This document shows, piece after piece, positions 1-3,583 of a stretch of DNA of 5,117 nt. Within the stretch, counting starts at the first letter, position 1. Each line of letters begins with the position of its first letter. Both the position numbers and the translations under genes were made by a program. This DNA comes from Gammaproteobacteria bacterium (GTDB lineage: Bacteria; Pseudomonadota; Gammaproteobacteria; Pseudomonadales; JAUIKI01), in the NCBI GenBank assembly GCA_030430875.1, contig JAUIKI010000125.1, positions 1-5,117 on the forward strand. The letters run 5' to 3'. The notes under the pieces are model-generated. The model was not told where the DNA came from. It was given only the letters and a program-made list of their open reading frames with translations, and made no database searches.

Positions 1-41
1 GTCAGCTGTATTTTGTCCGCTTGAATTGTTTTGTTAGGTAT
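1..41 (-). repeat. attC site of cassette 3, cut by the window edge
   Basis: Read on the minus strand from 41, the site begins ATACCTAAC, then TAACAA followed by 12 bases and GGAC. This is the same opening as the two complete attC sites in the window. The arm TTCAAGCGGAC resembles the second arm of classical 59-base elements. The rest, including the partner arms, lies beyond position 1. The TAA stop of the cassette 3 gene sits inside the core. Confidence 0.75.
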
Positions 42-455
42 TTTTTTTCCTATATACTAAATCAGGATATATAAAATAAGCAATAATAAAACCAAAACCT
101 ACGGAACCAAAAAACACAATAGGCATAAAAGAGTGGGCAGGTAAACCAACTGCAAGATGGTAAACAAGGCCGGTAACACCTGTTGCAATACCAAAAGAAA
201 TAATCATAAAAACAGTATTAACATATTTACTGATTGACTCTTGAATTGATGAACGTCCAGTTTTGAAAAGCTTATTTACTACGGCAAGAAGTGGTGGTGC
301 ACCTAAACCAAAGAGAACAATTAGCAATAATGAACGATGGGCATTGAAACACCAAATTGTTTATCAATAAGCACAAACGGTTGAATAACACCTAAAACAA
401 TACCTATTGCTATTCCAAACCAGTCACTACGATATAGATTATCTGCAAATACCAA
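34..455 (-). pseudogene. Cassette 3 gene: small multi-pass membrane protein, frameshifted
   Basis: Coding signal covers almost the whole cassette but in two frames. From 455 to 321 the frame reads 44 residues, including DWFGIAIGIVLGVIQPFVLI, and stops at TAA 323-321. From about 350 to 34 the next frame reads HRSLLLIVLFGLGAPPLL and continues to KKNT and a TAA at 36-34. Joined near 337-345, for example by restoring one base in the CCC run around 338-340, they give roughly 135-140 residues with four hydrophobic segments, so an inner-membrane protein is likely. No ATG is seen at the 5' end. The only early candidate is TTG at 455-453, which lies in a damaged core site. The downstream half could still be made from TTG 327 as a 97-residue product, but no ribosome site supports that. 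I do not recognise the family. A sequencing error is possible instead of a true mutation. Confidence 0.6.
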
Positions 456-528
456 CGCTAGAGTTCATTGGCTGCATGGAGCGCACGAAGTGCGTGTAAT
501 GCAGTCCAGTGCAACGATTTGTTAGAGC
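449..528 (-). repeat. attC site of cassette 2
   Basis: Read on the minus strand it runs from GCTCTAAC (528-521) to the next core GTTGGTAT (456-449), about 80 bp. After TAACAA come 11 bases and GGAC. The second arms GTTGCACTGG and CCAATGAAC pair with one base left unpaired, the extrahelical base typical of attC folding on one strand. The centre is a strong hairpin: CTGCAT pairs with ATGCAG and encloses CGCAC-TTC-GTGCG. The core CTCTAAC departs from the RYYYAAC consensus at its first base, and the matching core of the cassette, GTTAGAG, departs at the mirrored last base, so pairing is kept. Confidence 0.85.
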
Positions 529-990
529 ACATTTTTCAATGCCCCATTAATAAAATAAGGTATACGTTTTAAAGCTAAATACTCAATTTCAAATAAGTAA
601 AATAACCCGCTTGCAACTAAAAAAAACAACATTACTGTTTCACCAAATAAGACTGGAAATGACATAACCACACCAAGTAACGGAAAAGTAAGGCCTCTCA
701 TAATATTGAGATGGATCTTTAACTCACCATCAACGTGAGCTGGAAACTCAATCACAATGTTACTGACATGGACAAAAGGATTCAACGTCATGCCTTTACC
801 TTTTGCATAAAGTCTTTTATCTATATTTAGCAGAATAACTGGAATGTGTGTTGATTTAATAGAGTTATTTGTTACTTTAAATTCTACAAAATGATCTTCT
901 AGCAACGTACATATTGCTTTTTTTGCATCATTTAGCGATGAAGAATATTTTATTGTTACCGTTCTTGTAAACATGCTTAATGTGCTCTAA
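456..990 (-). mobile_element. Gene cassette 2 (535 bp)
   Basis: The unit starts at TTAGAGC after the G/TT cut at 991/990 and ends with the G at 456. Its ends carry a perfect 13-bp inverted repeat, GTTAGAGCACATT at 991-979 and AATGTGCTCTAAC at 533-521, longer than the 7-8 bp core. It contains one ORF and its own attC, with 15 bases between the cassette edge and the ATG. Confidence 0.82.
522..974 (-). CDS. Cassette 2 hypothetical protein with two C-terminal membrane segments
   Basis: This gene encodes 150 residues and I do not recognise the family. Residues 1-90 look soluble, with alternating strand-like stretches (TVTIKY, IPVILL, NIVIEF, LKIHLN) and a helix near 14-30. Two hydrophobic segments follow at about 94-110 and 113-134, separated by a short GET turn, then a short amphipathic tail. 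It is probably an inner-membrane protein with a cytoplasmic N-terminal domain. There is no signal peptide. The ATG at 974 lies 16 bases into the cassette, and an AGAG belonging to the core site is the only ribosome-site-like sequence, 10 bases upstream. The TAA stop is formed inside the attC core CTCTAAC, so the gene fills its cassette exactly. Gene and frame are well supported; the function is unknown. Confidence 0.82.
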   Translation of the reverse strand: MFTRTVTIKYSSSLNDAKKAICTLLEDHFVEFKVTNNSIKSTHIPVILLNIDKRLYAKGKGMTLNPFVHVSNIVIEFPAHVDGELKIHLNIMRGLTFPLLGVVMSFPVLFGETVMLFFLVASGLFYLFEIEYLALKRIPYFINGALKNVL

Positions 991-1096
991 CGCCGCCATA
1001 AATTGCGGCTTTGTAGTTGATTGTTTTGTGGTAGCGTAGCGTTAAACCACAAAAAAAGCGACGGAAAAGCCGTCCATTTAATGGCCTTGTTAGGCG
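984..1096 (-). repeat. attC site of cassette 1, long and multi-stemmed
   Basis: Read on the minus strand it runs from CGCCTAAC (1096-1089) to the next core GTTAGAGC (991-984), 113 bp. After TAACAA come 11 bases and GGAC. The outer arms GCCATTAAATGGACGGC and GCCGCAATTTATGGC pair over most of their length with small bulges. Inside are two further hairpins: GACGG-CTTTT-CCGTC, and a 9-bp stem TTTTGTGGT/ACCACAAAA around a 13-base loop. The site separates the stop codon of the DUF3806-like gene from the start of cassette 2. Confidence 0.85.
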
Positions 1097-1600
1097 ATTA
1101 ATTACCTTCGATTTCCGGGTCATTAATCATTCCTTCTACTATTTTTTTAAGTTCATTAAACATAAATGATAAATCTGGCTCTTCATTTTTTTCTATACGT
1201 TTAATTATCATATCCCTTGGAAATAGAAATATTTTTGTATTTTTGTATTGAAGACCTATGTCAGTACCATCTTCATCAGTTACTACCACCCAGCGCAGCC
1301 CTAACTCAGAAGCCAAAACATCACCGTAAACAGTACCTAAAACTATTAATTCACTTTCAGCATCGTGTGTATATGGGCCATTATCTAGAATTGCTTGTAA
1401 TGTACTTAAATCAGACTTATTTTTATTCAATTTTATATGTGACCCATGCCCTTTCAACAAGTCAATAATCCATATTCGCTCCTGTTCCAAACCTTCTTTT
1501 TCTTTTATTTCGAGGCCTCTTGAATCCATAGCATGTATCGCTCCACTGAAAAACAATATTACAGATAAGATTAATACTTTCATTTTTTATATACGCCTAA
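991..1600 (-). mobile_element. Gene cassette 1 (610 bp), integrase-proximal cassette
   Basis: The unit starts at TTAGGCG after the G/TT cut at 1601/1600 and ends with the G at 991. The leading core GTTAGGCG is the exact complement of its attC arm CGCCTAAC. It carries one ORF, with 16 bases between the cassette edge and the ATG. No attC precedes it on the right, so it is the first cassette of the array. Confidence 0.82.
1098..1583 (-). CDS. Secreted DUF3806-like protein (cassette 1)
   Basis: This gene encodes 161 residues. Residues 1-18 form a Sec signal peptide: Lys2, a hydrophobic core to about residue 12, and likely cleavage after IHA at 18. The product should therefore be periplasmic or secreted. 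Residues 24-58 are charged and helical. Residues 60-150 match my recollection of the DUF3806 pattern: LQAILDNG, LIVLGTVYGDVLASELGLRW (79-98), DEDGTDIGL (103-111), a FLFPRDMIIKRIE stretch (119-131), then a C-terminal helix. No catalytic residues are evident and the family has no established role that I know. ATG 1583 is chosen because it gives the signal peptide and lies 16 bases inside the cassette. There is no good ribosome site, only AGG of the core 12 bases upstream. The TAA at 1100-1098 is two codons before the attC core. The domain assignment is from memory and needs a profile search. Confidence 0.85.
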   Translation of the reverse strand: MKVLILSVILFFSGAIHAMDSRGLEIKEKEGLEQERIWIIDLLKGHGSHIKLNKNKSDLSTLQAILDNGPYTHDAESELIVLGTVYGDVLASELGLRWVVVTDEDGTDIGLQYKNTKIFLFPRDMIIKRIEKNEEPDLSFMFNELKKIVEGMINDPEIEGN

Positions 1601-1601
1601 C
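1594..1601 (-). other. Array-boundary core site (attI-like or secondary insertion site)
   Basis: GTTAGGCG on the minus strand fits the GTTRRRY core and marks the G/TT crossover where cassette 1 joined the non-cassette DNA. Upstream (1602-1740) I find no matching RYYYAAC arm and no attC-like dyad, so this is either an attI remnant or a non-attC target. Which of the two cannot be decided from the sequence alone. Confidence 0.6.
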
Positions 1602-1936
1602 AGTATATTATAAGCAAAATGTTATTATAGACGCATTCACCATACAACCCACATTATTTCTAAGCTTTTGATATCAAACAATAAATTAAATATTATTAAT
1701 TACATTGAGCGTAATAATAAGTAATTTTTCCACATTTATTATTAGCTAACAAATATTCCATATAAGGGTTAATTTTATCCCTGTTTATTTTTATCTTTTA
1801 ATTGTCAAATACCAAGCAAAACCTTTAACTAACCACTTAACTAACTCTTCCTCATTTAACCATCCTAAATAATTTTACTTATCTTAGGGCAGCCCCATTT
1901 TATTTTGTGATATTCTATTATCTTTAAGTAAAATCC
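1602..1936. other. Gene-free AT-rich spacer between the array and the plus-strand gene
   Basis: About 335 bp with no credible ORF on either strand. It holds a minus-strand promoter-like -10 next to the array, a small dyad (ATTAC-7-GTAAT near 1700-1716), a twice-repeated TTAACTAAC with a 12-base period at 1825-1845, and presumably the promoter of the plus-strand gene at 1937. No integrase fragment, tRNA or attC could be recognised in it. Confidence 0.6.
1607..1612 (-). promoter_or_regulatory. Candidate -10 element driving the cassette array
   Basis: A perfect TATAAT on the minus strand lies about 7 bases upstream of the array boundary, so transcription would start at about the core site and read cassette 1 first. 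There is no good -35 hexamer at 16-18 bases (TGCGTC at 17). A TG lies two bases before the hexamer rather than the usual one. A second TATAAT lies at 1629-1624. The position suits a Pc-like promoter, but such hexamers are common in AT-rich DNA. Confidence 0.35.
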
Positions 1937-2263
1937 ATGTCAATTATGCAAAAACAATCCTGCGTTGATTGCCAAGAATTGAATCAAATATATGATATTC
2001 GCTCACCTTATGAATTGCGACATCTTATTCATGTTCTCGATGATTATATCAAAAAAACTATCGTAACTGAGTGTGACGATCTGTCAGAAGATAGCGCGGA
2101 TGTTTTTGGTATGCAAACACCGTTTAGTGATATTGTCGATGGCAAACCATGGGGTGATTATTTGGATTATTACTTTCAATGCACTAAATGCAGTCAGATA
2201 TATCGGTTATGCGTTGAAACCTATCATGGTTGCGGTGGAAAATGGTCACCTGTTGACGTCTGA
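1937..2263 (+). CDS. Small cysteine-rich conserved hypothetical protein, probable zinc binder
   Basis: This gene encodes 108 residues with no signal peptide or membrane segment, so the product is probably cytoplasmic. Two CxxC pairs, C9-C12 near the N-terminus and C82-C85 near the C-terminus, could together hold one zinc ion. Further cysteines are at 46, 92 and 99. The middle is acidic (DD and ED pairs at 47-55). The C-terminal half carries a dense aromatic and glycine pattern, PWGDYLDYYF then ETYHGCGGKW, which I recall from unnamed proteobacterial proteins, without a function. ATG 1937 has only a weak TAAG upstream. An in-frame ATG at 1946 is an alternative that would keep both CxxC pairs. 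The gene is divergent from the cassette array and convergent with the TRAP receptor, so it appears to stand alone. The function is unknown. Confidence 0.8.
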   Translation: MSIMQKQSCVDCQELNQIYDIRSPYELRHLIHVLDDYIKKTIVTECDDLSEDSADVFGMQTPFSDIVDGKPWGDYLDYYFQCTKCSQIYRLCVETYHGCGGKWSPVDV

Positions 2264-2295
2264 TTTTTTTATTATTTGATATTATTATTCTGCCC

Positions 2296-2340
2296 AAAAA
2301 ATTAAGGCGTATCACAATGATCTTGCATTAATATACGCTT
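2296..2340 (-). terminator. Intrinsic terminator of the TRAP receptor gene
   Basis: On the minus strand AAGCGTAT (2340-2333) pairs with ATACGCCTT (2312-2304) with one bulged base. An inner AATG/CATT stem closes the loop, and AATTTTTT follows at 2303-2296. The TGA stop codon at 2314-2312 lies within the hairpin. Read on the plus strand there is no following T-run, so it should act only on minus-strand transcripts. Confidence 0.6.
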
Positions 2341-3415
2341 GCTCAGAAATTGCATGGTATTGCATCACATCTTCGCGAAAAGAGAGATAGGATTCATAAA
2401 CTTTTTTGGTAAATGGATCAGATTCTGCTACTTCGGCAACCACCTTGTCTGACAGTTTTCTCAGTTTTTTCAACACTGAATCAGGAAATCGCCTCAACTG
2501 CACGCCGTCTTTAATCAGCTGTTGCAATGATTGATTATTTCTTGCTGTATATTCATCTAGCATATCTTGATTAATGGCTCGACATGCGACAGTTAATATG
2601 TGTTGATAATGTGCTGGCAATGCCTCAAAGGCTTGCTTATTCATGATGAATTCGAGCATCGCGCCAGGTTCATGCCAACCAGGATAATAATAGTATTTTG
2701 CTGCCTGATGCAGCCCTAATGCCCTATCATTGTAAGGCCCCACCCACTCTGTCGCATCAATAGCGCCAGATTGCAGTGAAGTAAATAACTCACCGCCGGA
2801 CAGCATCACCGGAATTCCACCTGCACGCTTTAGCACCTCACCACCCAGGCCGGGAATACGCATTTTCAATCCTTTAAGATCGGCCATGCTATTAATTTCT
2901 TTATTGAACCAACCAGCCATTTGTACACCAGTACTACCGCCGGGCAGAGGGTGAATATTAAATTTTGCTGCTAATTCCTGCCAAAGCTCCAAACCGCCAC
3001 CATAAAACAACCACCCATTCATCTCTTGCGCAGTTAGACCAAAGGGAACTGCTGTGAAAAATTGAAAGGCAGGTGATTTTCCTTTCCAGTAATATGCGCC
3101 ACTGTGGCCCATCTCTGCTGTACCGCCTGAGACGCCATCAAAAACCTCTAAAGCAGGGACAAGTTCACCGGCGCCATACACTTTAATTTGAAAAGCATCG
3201 TTAGTCATTCCTGCGACCAACTTAGACAAACGCTCCGGCGCCATACCTAAACCAGGGTAACCCTTCGGCCAAGCTGTCACCAATTTCCAACGCACTTTGG
3301 GCTGCACTACATCACCAGCAGCACCTACTTGATTTTGATCAGCCCTACCACAACCTGACAAGACTGAGCCAACTAATCCAACACCCAAACCCGCTACAAA
3401 ATCACGACGCTTCAT
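2312..3415 (-). CDS. TRAP transporter solute-binding protein, TakP-like, Tat-exported lipoprotein
   Basis: This gene encodes 367 residues, a usual length for DctP-type receptors that bind an organic acid in the periplasm and hand it to a DctQM permease. RRDFV (3-7) is a twin-arginine motif and LSGC (19-22) a lipobox, so the mature protein should be a lipid-anchored Tat substrate. The mature part shows SGAYYWKGKSPAFQFF (105-120), the hinge stretch LKMRIPGLGGEV (183-194) with Arg186 in the position that clamps the ligand carboxylate in this family, ATEWVGPYND (221-230) and YYYYPGWHEPG (241-251). These are hallmarks of the TakP / lactate-binding branch, which takes 2-oxo acids, pyruvate or lactate; the exact ligand is inferred. 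AAGGAG at 3430-3425, nine bases before the ATG, fixes the start. No dctQ or dctM is adjacent: downstream lies a convergent gene and upstream uvrD, so the permease must be elsewhere. Confidence 0.92.
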   Translation of the reverse strand: MKRRDFVAGLGVGLVGSVLSGCGRADQNQVGAAGDVVQPKVRWKLVTAWPKGYPGLGMAPERLSKLVAGMTNDAFQIKVYGAGELVPALEVFDGVSGGTAEMGHSGAYYWKGKSPAFQFFTAVPFGLTAQEMNGWLFYGGGLELWQELAAKFNIHPLPGGSTGVQMAGWFNKEINSMADLKGLKMRIPGLGGEVLKRAGGIPVMLSGGELFTSLQSGAIDATEWVGPYNDRALGLHQAAKYYYYPGWHEPGAMLEFIMNKQAFEALPAHYQHILTVACRAINQDMLDEYTARNNQSLQQLIKDGVQLRRFPDSVLKKLRKLSDKVVAEVAESDPFTKKVYESYLSFREDVMQYHAISEQAYINARSL

Positions 3416-3424
3416 TTATACAAA

Positions 3425-3430
3425 CTCCTT
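3425..3430 (-). promoter_or_regulatory. Strong ribosome binding site of the TRAP receptor gene
   Basis: AAGGAG on the minus strand lies nine bases before ATG 3415. It is the only strong Shine-Dalgarno sequence noted in the window and settles the start that includes the Tat signal peptide. Confidence 0.8.
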
Positions 3431-3471
3431 TTTGTCTGTTGTTATTTTGAGACCTTCACACTAAAAAGGCG

Positions 3472-3535
3472 ATGAAAAAATAGAGAGGGAAATTCAGACC
3501 AAGCACAAACTGAAATCTTTTAGCTATTTTTTCAT
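3472..3535. repeat. Perfect 12-bp inverted repeat between uvrD and the TRAP receptor gene
   Basis: ATGAAAAAATAG at 3472-3483 and CTATTTTTTCAT at 3524-3535 are exact complements separated by 40 bases. Within the loop a 5-bp TTCAG/CTGAA stem can also form. In the minus-strand transcript this would sit in the leader of the receptor gene or the tail of uvrD. It lacks the GC-rich stem and free T-run of a standard terminator. Confidence 0.6.
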
Positions 3536-3583
3536 TGTAGTCTTCGTGCAAAAATCTCATTTTATATATTTCTCAATTAACAA

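Larger units (their letters stand above)
1..1601 (-). mobile_element. Integron-type gene cassette array, three cassettes, no integrase in view
   Basis: Three single-gene units lie head to tail on the minus strand, each closed by a structured attC-like site. Core sites are seen at 1601-1594 (GTTAGGCG), 991-984 (GTTAGAGC) and 456-449 (GTTGGTAT). Matching first arms are at 1096-1089 (CGCCTAAC), 528-521 (GCTCTAAC) and 41-33 (ATACCTAAC). Each leading core pairs with the arm of its own cassette and not with its neighbour's, which is the pattern left by excision and insertion at G/TT. Intergenic spaces are almost entirely attC sequence. The right edge at 1601 is not preceded by an attC, so it should be the integrase-proximal end, yet no tyrosine recombinase is encoded to its right in this window. 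The array runs off the left edge. Confidence in the cassette reading is high; the class of integron is unknown. Confidence 0.88.

Noticed and set aside
34..327. Stand-alone 97-residue gene starting at TTG 327
   Set aside because: The same frame continues upstream past the TTG with membrane-type sequence, and the preceding frame carries the rest of the protein; it is better read as the 3' part of a frameshifted gene.
1217..1468. Plus-strand open frame of 83 codons
   Set aside because: It lies antisense inside the DUF3806-like gene, which has a signal peptide and domain pattern; the plus-strand translation is low-complexity and has no ribosome site.
1..1601. CRISPR array or transposon
   Set aside because: Repeats are not identical or evenly spaced, there are no spacers, transposase or target duplications; the paired cores and folded sites fit integron cassettes.
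1602..1740. An additional attC right of cassette 1
   Set aside because: No RYYYAAC arm or matching second arms were found on the minus strand upstream of 1601.
1760..1798. Terminator-like AGGG/CCCT followed by a T-rich run on the plus strand
   Set aside because: The stem is only four pairs and there is no plus-strand gene upstream for it to end.
2236..2270. Terminator after the cysteine-rich gene
   Set aside because: A T-run follows the stop codon, but the only stems before it are four pairs (GGTG/CACC, GTCA/TGAC), too weak to call.
2073..2279. Plus-strand open frame of 68 codons
   Set aside because: It overlaps the cysteine-rich gene in another frame and lacks any family-like pattern; the CxxC frame is the credible one.
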